64,000 nucleotides of DNA, taken from the NCBI RefSeq assembly GCF_020880975.1, contig NZ_JAJIWP010000002.1, forward strand, positions 1,054,001 through 1,118,000, written 5' to 3'. The DNA is from Mucilaginibacter sp. UR6-1. GTDB taxonomy: Bacteria > Bacteroidota > Bacteroidia > Sphingobacteriales > Sphingobacteriaceae. Positions 1-7,618 of the stretch are shown piece after piece. Each line of letters starts with the position of its first letter. Positions within the stretch are counted from its first letter, which is position 1. Under the pieces are notes generated by a model. It saw nothing but the letters and a program-made list of their open reading frames with translations. It was not told where the DNA came from and made no database searches. Made by a program: the position numbers and the translations under genes.

Positions 1-103
1 GTTGTGTAGTTGAAAACCTGATAGCATCCTGTGAATATTGGGCAAAGCTACTTTTAGCAATGGCTACCATAACCATCGCGCTCAGTATATATTTTAATTT
101 CAT
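1..103 (-). CDS. OmpP1/FadL-like outer membrane protein, N-terminus (partial)
   Basis: An ATG at 103 opens a frame that runs left off the window edge; 34 codons are visible. They encode a lysine-bearing hydrophobic signal peptide ending in SSFA, with likely cleavage before Q22, followed by a mature start YSQDAIRFSTTQ. A mature start with (D)A(I/L)RFS is typical of Bacteroidota members of the OmpP1/FadL/TodX transport porins. The gene lies 39 bases downstream of the lipoprotein gene at 143-1054 on the same strand and could share its transcript. The family call rests on only about 12 mature residues, so it is tentative; the signal peptide and start are clear. Confidence 0.6.
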   Translation of the reverse strand, partial: MKLKYILSAMVMVAIAKSSFAQYSQDAIRFSTTQ

Positions 104-142
104 GTAGTGATATATGTTACGTGATAATTCAGACAAAAATAA

Positions 143-1054
143 TTAGTTACGTGAAGGGCGACCACCACCGCCACCGCCGCGTGAACCGCCGCCTGATGAA
201 CCACCGCCAAAGCTTGATGGTGATGATGACGGACGTGATGTAGCCGGAGGTTGGTAAGAAGGTGTTTCACGGGTTGGCCTTGAAATACGGCTGTCGCCGC
301 TAATATCTCTGCCTGCGCCATTATTGCCACGGCCTGTGTATGAGCCATTTGATGAAGAGCCTGTACCATTAAGCCTGTTTGGCCTGTTTGGATAATAACC
401 GGTATTGCCACCACTATTACCCATACCGTTACGCCCGGCGGTTAAACCGCTGCGCGGGTTGCCTGTACCTCTGCTTGGGCGGGCATTGCCTGATGAGCGG
501 TAAGCAGAGTAAACACCCCAGTAAGGTGAGCCACCCCAGCCGGTACCCCAGTATGAATAGCCTAAGCCGCCATAACCGAGCCCATAGCCATAGCCCCCGT
601 AACCATAACCTAAGCCACCGTAGCCCCATGGCGAGTAGCCATAACCGCCCCAGCCATAACCTAAGCCAAGGCCCCAGCCACCATATCCATACCCAAGGCC
701 AAAGCCGTAACCCGCACCATAACCGTATGGCGCGTAGCCATAGTACATATTATCGTAATAACCGAACGGCGAAAAGTAACCGAAACGGTTTATGCGCGAT
801 GAGTAATCGTCATAATAATAATACTCATCATCAGTTGTGTAGTAATCATCCTCGTAACCATCGCTGCCTACGCCCGGGTCTTCATTGCGGTAAACGGGGC
901 GTGCGGCATATACAGGCACATCACCGGCTTTTGCAATGGTATTGTATACGTCATCGTCGGCAATACTCTGGTTGGAGGCCAGCTTGGTTGTAGAACAGGA
1001 ACTCAGTGCTGCAGCACTGATTAAGGCAATTCCTAATGTTATATGAAGTTTCAT
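143..1054 (-). CDS. Gly/Tyr-rich low-complexity lipoprotein of unknown function
   Basis: 303 residues. The start is a classic lipoprotein signal with lipobox ALSSC and lipidated Cys20. After a short leader there is an Asp/Tyr-rich stretch (about residues 66-86), a long Gly/Tyr/Trp-rich stretch with YGYGG-like units (about 88-185), and a Ser/Gly/Arg/Asn/Pro-rich tail ending in a run of glycines (about 190-303). No enzymatic motif is visible. The composition suggests a flexible, probably surface-exposed envelope protein; this is inference. The DNA repeats of the 540-760 region come from this amino-acid bias. It is divergent from proS and upstream of the porin gene at the left edge. The start at 1054 is supported by the signal peptide. 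Confidence 0.75.
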   Translation of the reverse strand: MKLHITLGIALISAAALSSCSTTKLASNQSIADDDVYNTIAKAGDVPVYAARPVYRNEDPGVGSDGYEDDYYTTDDEYYYYDDYSSRINRFGYFSPFGYYDNMYYGYAPYGYGAGYGFGLGYGYGGWGLGLGYGWGGYGYSPWGYGGLGYGYGGYGYGLGYGGLGYSYWGTGWGGSPYWGVYSAYRSSGNARPSRGTGNPRSGLTAGRNGMGNSGGNTGYYPNRPNRLNGTGSSSNGSYTGRGNNGAGRDISGDSRISRPTRETPSYQPPATSRPSSSPSSFGGGSSGGGSRGGGGGGRPSRN

Positions 1055-1099
1055 GTATTGTTTGGTAAAAAGTTCGAACCCGGATAAATTTTAAATTTA

Positions 1100-1107
1100 T
1101 AAATTTG
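1100..1107 (+). promoter_or_regulatory. -7 promoter box upstream of proS
   Basis: TAAATTTG matches the Bacteroidota -7 consensus TAnnTTTG and lies 51 bases before the proS start. No convincing -33 TTG at about 20 bases upstream was found, so this is only a partial match. Confidence 0.4.
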
Positions 1108-1157
1108 GCAGCACTATATATTAATCTAACGGTCAAATTTCATTCCACAAATATAAG

Positions 1158-2630
1158 ATGAGCAAAGGCATTATTAGTAAAGACGAAGATTATTCGCAAT
1201 GGTTTAATGAGTTAGTAATAAAAGCTGACATGGCCGAATATTCGCCCGTGCGCGGCTGCATGATCATCAAGCCCTACGGCTACTCGATATGGGAAAAAAT
1301 GCAGGCCGTGCTTGATAAGATGTTCAAGGATACCGGCCACAGCAACGCTTACTTTCCATTGTTGATCCCAAAATCATTCTTCTCCAAAGAGGCGAGCCAC
1401 GTTGAGGGTTTCGCGAAAGAATGCGCGGTGGTTACCCATTATCGCCTGAAGAATGATGAGAACGGGCAGATAGTTGTGGACGAGGACGCTAAGCTGGAGG
1501 AAGAGCTGATCATCCGCCCGACATCGGAGACAATTATCTGGAATACTTACAAAGGCTGGATACAATCATACCGCGACCTGCCCATACTGGTTAACCAATG
1601 GGCCAACGTAATGCGTTGGGAAATGCGTACCCGTATGTTTTTACGTACCAGTGAGTTTTTATGGCAGGAGGGCCACACCGCTCATGCTACCGCTGAAGAA
1701 GCTGTTGCCGAAACCGAGCAAATGCTTGACGTATATGCCGATTTTGCTGAGAACTGGCTGGCATTGCCAGTGGTTCGTGGCCGTAAAACACCTAACGAGC
1801 GTTTTGCCGGTGCGTTAGATACATATTGTATTGAGGCGCTGATGCAGGATGGCAAGGCTTTGCAGGCAGGTACATCGCACTTCTTAGGGCAAAATTTTGC
1901 TAAGGCGTTTGATGTAAAGTTTGCCAATAAAGAGGGTAAGCTTGATTACGTTTGGGCTACCTCTTGGGGCGTATCAACCCGTTTGATCGGCGCGCTGATC
2001 ATGGCGCACTCTGATGATGCAGGTTTGGTATTGCCGCCAAAACTCGCGCCTATACAGGTAGTGATAGTGCCTATTTACAAGCACGATGAGGAGCTGGAAA
2101 ACATCAGCGCGTATGTTAAAACCTTAACGGCCGAATTAAAAGCAAAAGACATTTCTGTTAAGTTTGATAACCGCGACACCCAGCGCCCTGGCTTTAAATT
2201 TGCCGAGTATGAGTTGAAGGGTGTTCCGCTGCGTGTAGCCATAGGTAGCCGCGATATGCAAAACGGTACGGTTGAGCTTGCCCGCCGCGATACTAAAACC
2301 AAGGAAACGGTACAGCAAGAAGGTTTGGCAGGTGTTATTGAAGGATTGCTTGAGGAAATACAAGCCAACATCTATAGCAAGGCCTATAATTTCCGTGAGG
2401 AAAATACTACCGAGGTAGATACTTACGAGGAGTTTAAGCGTTTGCTGGACGAAAAACCCGGCTTCCTATCAGCACATTGGGATGGTACACCTGAAACCGA
2501 ACAGCGTATCAAAGAGGAAACCAAAGCAACCATTCGCTGCATACCATTAAACAATGTGCAGCAGGAAGGTAAATGTATATTAACCGGCAAACCATCAACC
2601 CAACGGGTATTGTTCGCCAGGGCGTATTAG
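1158..2630 (+). CDS. proS: Prolyl-tRNA synthetase (archaeal/eukaryal-type)
   Basis: 490 residues, the usual length of the short class IIa ProRS that lacks the bacterial editing insertion. It charges tRNA-Pro with proline in the cytoplasm. Visible family signatures include the N-terminal [11 protein letters not shown], motif 2 region [23 protein letters not shown], and motif 3 region [15 protein letters not shown]; the anticodon-binding domain follows (about 285-380). The C-terminal zinc-like domain ends in the invariant-type ARAY with a terminal Tyr. Bacteroidota normally carry this archaeal-type enzyme, so no recent transfer is implied. A bidirectional terminator hairpin follows the stop. 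Confidence 0.97.
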   Translation: MSKGIISKDEDYSQWFNELVIKADMAEYSPVRGCMIIKPYGYSIWEKMQAVLDKMFKDTGHSNAYFPLLIPKSFFSKEASHVEGFAKECAVVTHYRLKNDENGQIVVDEDAKLEEELIIRPTSETIIWNTYKGWIQSYRDLPILVNQWANVMRWEMRTRMFLRTSEFLWQEGHTAHATAEEAVAETEQMLDVYADFAENWLALPVVRGRKTPNERFAGALDTYCIEALMQDGKALQAGTSHFLGQNFAKAFDVKFANKEGKLDYVWATSWGVSTRLIGALIMAHSDDAGLVLPPKLAPIQVVIVPIYKHDEELENISAYVKTLTAELKAKDISVKFDNRDTQRPGFKFAEYELKGVPLRVAIGSRDMQNGTVELARRDTKTKETVQQEGLAGVIEGLLEEIQANIYSKAYNFREENTTEVDTYEEFKRLLDEKPGFLSAHWDGTPETEQRIKEETKATIRCIPLNNVQQEGKCILTGKPSTQRVLFARAY

Positions 2631-2647
2631 GTTTTTGTCTGATAACA

Positions 2648-2686
2648 AAACGGGGTTAAGTGAATACATCGCTTAACCCCGTTTTT
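2648..2686. terminator. Bidirectional intrinsic terminator between proS and the convergent EEP gene
   Basis: A perfect 13-bp inverted repeat (2648-2660 AAACGGGGTTAAG with 2672-2684 CTTAACCCCGTTT) around an 11-base loop, with an A-run on the left and T-run on the right. It serves proS on the + strand and probably the convergent gene on the - strand. Confidence 0.9.
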
Positions 2687-2688
2687 GC

Positions 2689-3750
2689 TTAATCTTCTTT
2701 TTCTACTTCCTTTTCAAGTATTTCTTTAGCGTCTTCAATATCATCACTGTCGGCTTCGGGTCCGTCCTGCAAATTTTCAAGGCGCTTGTTGAATATCAGG
2801 TGGGTGAATATCGGGTAATGGTCTGATCCGTTGTAGGGCAGGCGGCGCATTTGTACCAGGCCAAACTCGGCCGAGCAGAAAATATAATCCAGCGGAAAAC
2901 GTAAAAACCAGTGCTTGGCCGAAAATGTACTGTAAAACCCACGGCCTTTACGTACATCCAGCAAATCGCTCACCTTACCGAAAAGGGTAGTGGTATGGCT
3001 CCACGCCACATCGTTCAGATCGCCGAACACAATGATCGGCAGGCTGCAATCACGGGCTTTAAAGGCTATCTTCATCAGCTCCTTATCCTTTGCGGTAGAG
3101 TACAGGCTTTCGCCCGGTACCGGCGGCTCGGGGTGCAGGCCCCACAATTGTACCTTTTGTCCTGAAGGCAGTTCAGCAATGGCTTCAATAGATGGTATAT
3201 CGTTCTTGATAAGATAGTTTACCCGCGCATCGCTCAACGGAAAACGGCTGTAAAATAGCAAGCCGTAAGTATTTGGCAACGGCGCTTTCAGCATATGCGG
3301 GTAATGTGCCTCCAGTTCATTCATTGCTGTTTCCCACTTGGCATCCGTTTCCAGCAAAAATATCACATCAGGATCAACGGTTTTTATCTGATCAAGCAGT
3401 TTTTGGTATTCGGTATTATCCTGAAATACATTGGCTGACAGTACTTTTATCTCATTTTTAGGGTTGCGGCTTTTAATGCTGCTTACCTCTTTACGGGCAA
3501 ATACAGTGTAATTGTATATTTTAATGATGAGGTAAATAATGGCTATGCAAAGGGCCGCGAAGGCGTAAATGTTGATTTGCTTTGTATTGGAGTACAGTAT
3601 GCCCCAGCCAATAAATACCGCCATGCACAGCATGAATTTTTGAAACCGAGGGTACTCCAATGAGCGGAACACCCAGTAGCTATGTTTAATGAGCGGCAAA
3701 AAAACAAGAAATACAAGCAGAAAACTTGTGATGGTTAAAGCTAAATACAT
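2689..3750 (-). CDS. Endonuclease/exonuclease/phosphatase (EEP) family protein, membrane-anchored
   Basis: 353 residues. Three hydrophobic segments occupy about residues 1-80, and an EEP fold follows from about 98 to 325. Family motifs visible are the metal-binding LLETD, FGDLNDVAW (active-site Asp/Asn) and the terminal catalytic GSDHYPI with its His. The C-terminus is a very acidic tail rich in Asp/Glu. The family covers DNases, phosphodiesterases and lipid phosphatases, so the substrate cannot be named. Membrane anchoring ahead of the domain is common in Bacteroidota members and places the domain on one face of the inner membrane. Convergent with proS. Confidence 0.88.
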   Translation of the reverse strand: MYLALTITSFLLVFLVFLPLIKHSYWVFRSLEYPRFQKFMLCMAVFIGWGILYSNTKQINIYAFAALCIAIIYLIIKIYNYTVFARKEVSSIKSRNPKNEIKVLSANVFQDNTEYQKLLDQIKTVDPDVIFLLETDAKWETAMNELEAHYPHMLKAPLPNTYGLLFYSRFPLSDARVNYLIKNDIPSIEAIAELPSGQKVQLWGLHPEPPVPGESLYSTAKDKELMKIAFKARDCSLPIIVFGDLNDVAWSHTTTLFGKVSDLLDVRKGRGFYSTFSAKHWFLRFPLDYIFCSAEFGLVQMRRLPYNGSDHYPIFTHLIFNKRLENLQDGPEADSDDIEDAKEILEKEVEKED

Positions 3751-4058
3751 GTTGTGGGTTTAAGATGCCATGCCTAACCCGGCTTGGCAATATTAAATTA
3801 TTGCTATTAAATGTTGTAACCGCATAAGTTGTTTTAATTATTTAAGTTTGATAAACATTATTATGAAAAAATACCGCCTTATCCTCAAAATTATCTTGTG
3901 GCTGTAAATTATTGGTGGCGTAACGCTCGATGTTGAATGTGTGCGTATACACACATACAGAAGAATTTAAATACCCTTTATAGTCCGGAGGTCAATAAAA
4001 CCTTGTAATGATTATTTAATTAAAAGATATATACCGGCTATAAAAAATATAATACCAG
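3751..4058. other. Intergenic region, AT-rich, with a possible gene remnant
   Basis: 308 bases with no complete gene. On the + strand, 3862-3906 encodes a 14-residue start (MKKYRLILKIILWL) followed by TAA; read through, the frame continues IIGGVTLDVE and ends soon after. That resembles the N-terminal anchor of a larger membrane protein and may be a decayed remnant. An imperfect palindrome with arms ATGTGTG and CACACAT lies at 3937-3956. Nothing else stands out. Confidence 0.4.
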
Positions 4059-4361
4059 CTAACATGGGATGAACTTACGAAAATTTGTATTGTCATAATA
4101 TATTTCAACTTGCTGATTTTGCTTGAATACTTTAAAGTTGTAGCCAAAGTCAGATTTCAATCTACGTAATTTACCCTCATTGTCTTCAAATTCAATTACT
4201 GGATAATAAATTGATTTTCTGATTGAACCATACATGCTACCAAGCTCGTGGTCAGCAACGATGCCAATAGTTTTTATTCCGCTTTTTAAAAGATAGTTTT
4301 TTTGCTGTTTCTTTAGCAAACCGTACGCAAGGCCAACAATGCCAAGCAAAATAAGAAGCAA
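4059..4361 (-). CDS. DUF3592-like small membrane protein, N-terminus apparently frameshifted
   Basis: The open frame gives 100 residues from a TTG at 4361: one membrane helix (LLILLGIVGLAYGLL) then a soluble beta-rich part with VIEFEDNEGKLRRLKSDFGYN and a C-terminal QQVEIYYD pattern, as in DUF3592-type proteins. No good start exists in this frame. However an ATGATG at 4395-4390, overlapping the nuoB stop as ATGA, reads MMEF and would continue in frame as LDANYQALLLILLG if the run of six T on the coding strand (4381-4386) were five. So either the homopolymer carries a one-base insertion (real or a sequencing error), or translation starts at TTG. It lies directly downstream of nuoB and would be translationally coupled to it. 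Function unknown. Confidence 0.6.
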   Translation of the reverse strand: MLLILLGIVGLAYGLLKKQQKNYLLKSGIKTIGIVADHELGSMYGSIRKSIYYPVIEFEDNEGKLRRLKSDFGYNFKVFKQNQQVEIYYDNTNFRKFIPC

Positions 4362-4391
4362 AGCCTGGTAGTTAGCGTCTAAAAAATTCCA

Positions 4392-4874
4392 TCATATCCT
4401 AACCAATTGCTCGGTTTCAATTTTCTTCTGTAGTTCGAGGATAGCACCTATCAGGGCTTCAGGGCGTGGGGGGCAGCCTTGTACGTAAACATCAACGGGT
4501 ATAACACGGTCAACGCCTTTTACTACGTGGTAGCCATGCTGCCAGTAAGGGCCGCCGCAGTTGGAGCATGAGCCCATAGAGATAACATATTTAGGATCGG
4601 GCATTTGCTCGTAAAGGCGTTTAATGCGCTCGGCCATTTTAAAGGTAACGGTGCCGGCAATAATAATTACATCCGCCTGGCGTGCCGACGGGCGGGGGAA
4701 CACGCCAAACCTGTCCAGATCATACGTTGATGCCATGGAGCCCATCATCTCGATAGCGCAGCAGGCAATACCAAAGCTCAACGGCCATAGGGATGACATA
4801 CGTGCCCAGTTGAGCAGATCGTTCATTTTAGTTATCACTAAACCACCACTTTCATTGGTTATATCAGGCGTCAT
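4392..4874 (-). CDS. nuoB: NADH-quinone oxidoreductase subunit B
   Basis: 160 residues from the ATG at 4874, which overlaps the nuoA stop by 11 bases. NuoB is the peripheral-arm subunit of complex I that holds iron-sulfur cluster N2, the last electron carrier before quinone. The cluster ligands are visible: tandem Cys38-Cys39 in [11 protein letters not shown], Cys103 in [10 protein letters not shown] and Cys134 in [11 protein letters not shown]. An upstream in-frame ATG at 4952 would add 26 residues that are merely nuoA read in another frame, so it is rejected. Only nuoA accompanies it; nuoC and later subunits do not follow. Confidence 0.96.
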   Translation of the reverse strand: MTPDITNESGGLVITKMNDLLNWARMSSLWPLSFGIACCAIEMMGSMASTYDLDRFGVFPRPSARQADVIIIAGTVTFKMAERIKRLYEQMPDPKYVISMGSCSNCGGPYWQHGYHVVKGVDRVIPVDVYVQGCPPRPEALIGAILELQKKIETEQLVRI

Positions 4875-5493
4875 TTCCGGGCTTTTTAAAAGTTGGTTTA
4901 AACATAGGTTTGCGTACAGGTGCTTCGGCAGCGGCCGCAGGTGGCGCAGCATTGGTTGGTGTACTTGCAGTAGCCGCGGCAGCTACAGGCTCAGTATTAA
5001 ACGGCCTTACACGGTAAGCGCTTTCTTCAAGGTTTATTTTTTCGTACAACGAGGCAGGAATGTTCACGCCACTGCTTGGTATGCTAACCTTTGGTTTTAT
5101 CCATTCCAGGTCGCCTTTGCGCCAAACATATACCAAACCCAATATCAGTATGCCTAAAAATATAAACATTTCAACTAAGGCGAACCATCCCCAGCGGTTA
5201 TCGGCGGCTATCAGTTCATGGTTACCAAACACCGTAGCCCACGGAAAAACGAATACCATCTCTACATCAAACAGCAAAAAAATGAGGGCTATAACATAAA
5301 AGCGTGAGTTGAAGGGTAGCCATGCACTGCCGGTTGGTTCTTCGCCACACTCGTATGATGATAGCTTTAATTCGTTAGGGTTTTGCCTTGATAAAAGTTT
5401 GTTCAAAAAAAAGGTTAAGCCAACGGCTAAAAAACCGACTATTAAAAATATCAGTATCTTGCCAAATTCGGATATTTGCGAAACCTCGTGCAT
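4864..5493 (-). CDS. nuoA: NADH-quinone oxidoreductase subunit A with an Ala/Pro-rich C-terminal extension
   Basis: 209 residues from the ATG at 5493. NuoA is a three-helix membrane subunit of complex I near the quinone site. The helices are visible at about residues 12-33, 64-85 and 101-123, and the conserved loop [14 protein letters not shown] is at about 45-58. Usual NuoA proteins are about 120-150 residues; this one continues for some 60-80 residues with an Ala/Pro/Thr-rich linker and a basic end ([15 protein letters not shown]). The ATG at 5493 shares bases with the ATG of the divergent flavoprotein gene, so its promoter must lie in that gene. Longer upstream frames lack complex I similarity. 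Confidence 0.94.
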   Translation of the reverse strand: MHEVSQISEFGKILIFLIVGFLAVGLTFFLNKLLSRQNPNELKLSSYECGEEPTGSAWLPFNSRFYVIALIFLLFDVEMVFVFPWATVFGNHELIAADNRWGWFALVEMFIFLGILILGLVYVWRKGDLEWIKPKVSIPSSGVNIPASLYEKINLEESAYRVRPFNTEPVAAAATASTPTNAAPPAAAAEAPVRKPMFKPTFKKPGNDA

Positions 5494-6706
5494 GACAGCA
5501 AATTTAATAAAACAAACAGATTTTGACGCTATAATAATTGGAGCGGGCGCCTGCGGACTAATGTGTGCCGTACAAGCCGGCTTTTTAGGCAAGCGTGTAT
5601 TGATATTGGAGAAGAACGACCGCCCCGGCGCCAAAATACTTATTAGTGGTGGCGGCAGGTGTAATTATACCAACCTGTATGCCTCGGCGCAGCAGTTCAT
5701 TTCAAAAAATGAACACTTCTGCAAATCGGCCTTCGCGCAGTGGACGGTAGATGATACCATCTCCTTTTTTGAAACTTACGGCATCAGCGGAAAAGAAAAA
5801 ACGCTGGGGCAGTTGTTCCCGGTAACTGATAAGGCCCGCGATGTGGTGAACATGTTTGCCAACCTGTGTAATGATCTGCAGCAGCAGATATACTATTATG
5901 CTACAGTAAAAAGTATTGAACAAACCGACGGCGGTTTTGAGATTGTATACGAACAGCACATGCGCGAGCAAAAAATATTCGCGCCAAAGGTAGTTATGGC
6001 TTCGGGCGGTTTACCGATTGTTAAACTGGGTGCTACGGATATAGGGATGCGCATAGCGCGCAAATTCGGTATGGTCGTTGTTGATACCGCGCCAGCGTTG
6101 GTGCCGTTAACTATTACAGGTAAAGATCAGCCATGGTATGAAAAATTATCAGGCAACAGTATTTTTTGCCGGGTATGGAATGACAGGATCAGCTTTGAAG
6201 AGAATATCCTGTTTACCCACTGGGGGTTGAGCGGTCCGGCTATATTACAAATTTCATCATACTGGAAACCCGGCGAATTTATTAATATCGACCTGCTGCC
6301 CAAGCAGAATATAACCGAACTGATACAGCAGGAGCGTACCATAAACGGTAAAAAAACCTTACTGGCATTGCTGCAGGGTTTGTTTACCCGCAAGTTTGCC
6401 GATGCACTGGCCGACAGGCTGCCGGTACAAAAAAATCTGGCATCGCTAACTAAGGCAGATGTTGAGTTGACAGAAAGTCTGCTGCATCAATTTAAGGTAA
6501 AACCGGCAGGTGATAAGGGGTATGATAAGGCCGAAGTAATGCGCGGCGGCGTATCAACTGATGAGCTATCTTCAAAAACACTCGAAGCTAAAAAGGTACC
6601 TGGCCTGTATTTTGGGGGCGAGTGTGTTGATGTAACGGGATGGTTGGGCGGTTATAATTTTCAATGGGCATGGGCAAGCGGTTTTGTTATCGCGCAGGCG
6701 CTGTAA
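5492..6706 (+). CDS. BaiN/HI0933-family FAD-dependent oxidoreductase
   Basis: 404 residues. The N-terminal dinucleotide fold is AIIIGAGACGLMCA, followed by ILEKNDRPGAKILISGGGRCNYTN, the hallmark of the HI0933/YhiN/BaiN flavoproteins; the C-terminal GLYFGGECVDVTGWLGGYNFQWAWASG closes the FAD site. Family members are about 390-420 residues, so the length fits. The physiological substrate is mostly unknown. The start at 5492 sits immediately before the Rossmann strand and is close to forced: further upstream residues are antisense to nuoA. The CATG at 5491-5494 contains both this ATG and that of nuoA. Confidence 0.92.
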   Translation: MTANLIKQTDFDAIIIGAGACGLMCAVQAGFLGKRVLILEKNDRPGAKILISGGGRCNYTNLYASAQQFISKNEHFCKSAFAQWTVDDTISFFETYGISGKEKTLGQLFPVTDKARDVVNMFANLCNDLQQQIYYYATVKSIEQTDGGFEIVYEQHMREQKIFAPKVVMASGGLPIVKLGATDIGMRIARKFGMVVVDTAPALVPLTITGKDQPWYEKLSGNSIFCRVWNDRISFEENILFTHWGLSGPAILQISSYWKPGEFINIDLLPKQNITELIQQERTINGKKTLLALLQGLFTRKFADALADRLPVQKNLASLTKADVELTESLLHQFKVKPAGDKGYDKAEVMRGGVSTDELSSKTLEAKKVPGLYFGGECVDVTGWLGGYNFQWAWASGFVIAQAL

Positions 6707-6773
6707 GCCAAATTGGCAAAAATTTATAATTGGCCCGAATTTTATCATCTTTGCTGATATTAATATAACTGCT

Positions 6774-7547
6774 ATGTTGTTTGAACAAATACGGCAAAAG
6801 CCGTTCTTTATATTAGGTCCCTGCGTTATGGAAAACCAGGAACTGCTGTATACCGTTGCCGAAAAAGTTGCCGAAGTAGGGCAAAAATTCAATGTGCCGG
6901 TAATATTCAAATCATCGTTTGATAAGGCTAACCGTACATCCATCCACTCATACCGCGGGCCGGGATTAGAGAAGGGTTTAGAGATGCTGAATAATGTAAA
7001 AGAGCGATTTGGCTTACCCATATTGACTGATATTCATGAAAGCCACCAGGCATCAGTAGTGGGCGAGGTGGTTGATGTTTTGCAGATACCCGCGTTTTTA
7101 TGCCGACAAACTGATCTGCTGGTTGCTGCCGCGCAAACCGGAAAGATAGTGAATGTTAAAAAGGCGCAGTTTCTTTCGGGCGCCGATATGTTTTATCCGG
7201 CCCAAAAAGTAATTGAGGCAGGTAATAACCAGGTGATACTAACCGAACGTGGCAATATGTATGGCTATAATAACCTTGCGGTTGATTTCAGGAATATATA
7301 CGATATGAAGGCCTTTGGCCACCCGGTTTGCATGGATTGTACCCATTCGGTACAACGCCCGGGCGGTGCAGGCGGCAAAACGGGCGGCGACCGTACCTTT
7401 GTACCCATGATGGCCCTTGCCTCAAAAGCATTTGGTGCCGACGGTTATTTTATGGAAGTGCATCCCGACCCGGATAATGCCCTCAGCGATGGCCCCAACA
7501 TGCTCAAGCTCCAGGATCTGGAAAAGGTAATAGCAACAATGGTTTAA
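6774..7547 (+). CDS. kdsA: 3-deoxy-8-phosphooctulonate synthase (KDO-8-P synthase)
   Basis: 257 residues from the ATG at 6774. KdsA condenses arabinose 5-phosphate with phosphoenolpyruvate to KDO-8-phosphate for the lipid A inner core. Signatures: FFILGPCVMENQE, FKSSFDKANRTS, GLPILTDIHE, IPAFLCRQTDLL, VNVKKAQFLS, LTERGNMYGYNNLAVDFR and MDCTHSVQRPGG. CDCTHS-type motifs with Cys suggest a metal-dependent form and Asn a metal-free one; here the Cys-rich MDCTHS and CVME are present but I do not assign the class. It is slightly shorter than E. coli KdsA. The upstream codons from 6684 overlap the previous gene and are rejected. The next gene makes its substrate. Confidence 0.96.
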   Translation: MLFEQIRQKPFFILGPCVMENQELLYTVAEKVAEVGQKFNVPVIFKSSFDKANRTSIHSYRGPGLEKGLEMLNNVKERFGLPILTDIHESHQASVVGEVVDVLQIPAFLCRQTDLLVAAAQTGKIVNVKKAQFLSGADMFYPAQKVIEAGNNQVILTERGNMYGYNNLAVDFRNIYDMKAFGHPVCMDCTHSVQRPGGAGGKTGGDRTFVPMMALASKAFGADGYFMEVHPDPDNALSDGPNMLKLQDLEKVIATMV

Positions 7548-7573
7548 ATAGTATAGATACAAATCCGAAAAAT

Positions 7574-7600
7574 CAATTCTGTCAATTCTCCAATTCTGAG
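7574..7600 (+). repeat. Triple CAATTCT direct repeat in the leader of kdsD
   Basis: CAATTCT occurs three times at 8-9 base spacing between kdsA and kdsD, the last copy running into AATTCTGAGAATT, a small palindrome. It lies 20-45 bases before the kdsD start, so it would be in the mRNA leader or an operator. No known regulator is assigned. Confidence 0.5.
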
Positions 7601-7618
7601 AATTCAGGTTCAAGAAGA

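Noticed and set aside
540..760. Repeated CCATAACC-like units that could look like a DNA repeat array
   Set aside because: The period varies and follows codons for Gly and Tyr; this is protein low complexity, not CRISPR or tandem satellite.
379..993. 204-residue open frame on the + strand opposite the Gly/Tyr-rich lipoprotein
   Set aside because: It is the complement of the low-complexity coding region; composition (many His, Ser, Asn) and lack of any motif show it is a shadow.
4875..4952. Longer N-terminus for nuoB from the ATG at 4952
   Set aside because: These residues are nuoA coding sequence read in another frame; the family start is at 4874.
5494..5634. 47-residue N-terminal extension of nuoA
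   Set aside because: It is the antisense of the flavoprotein FAD-binding start and has no helix or NuoA similarity.
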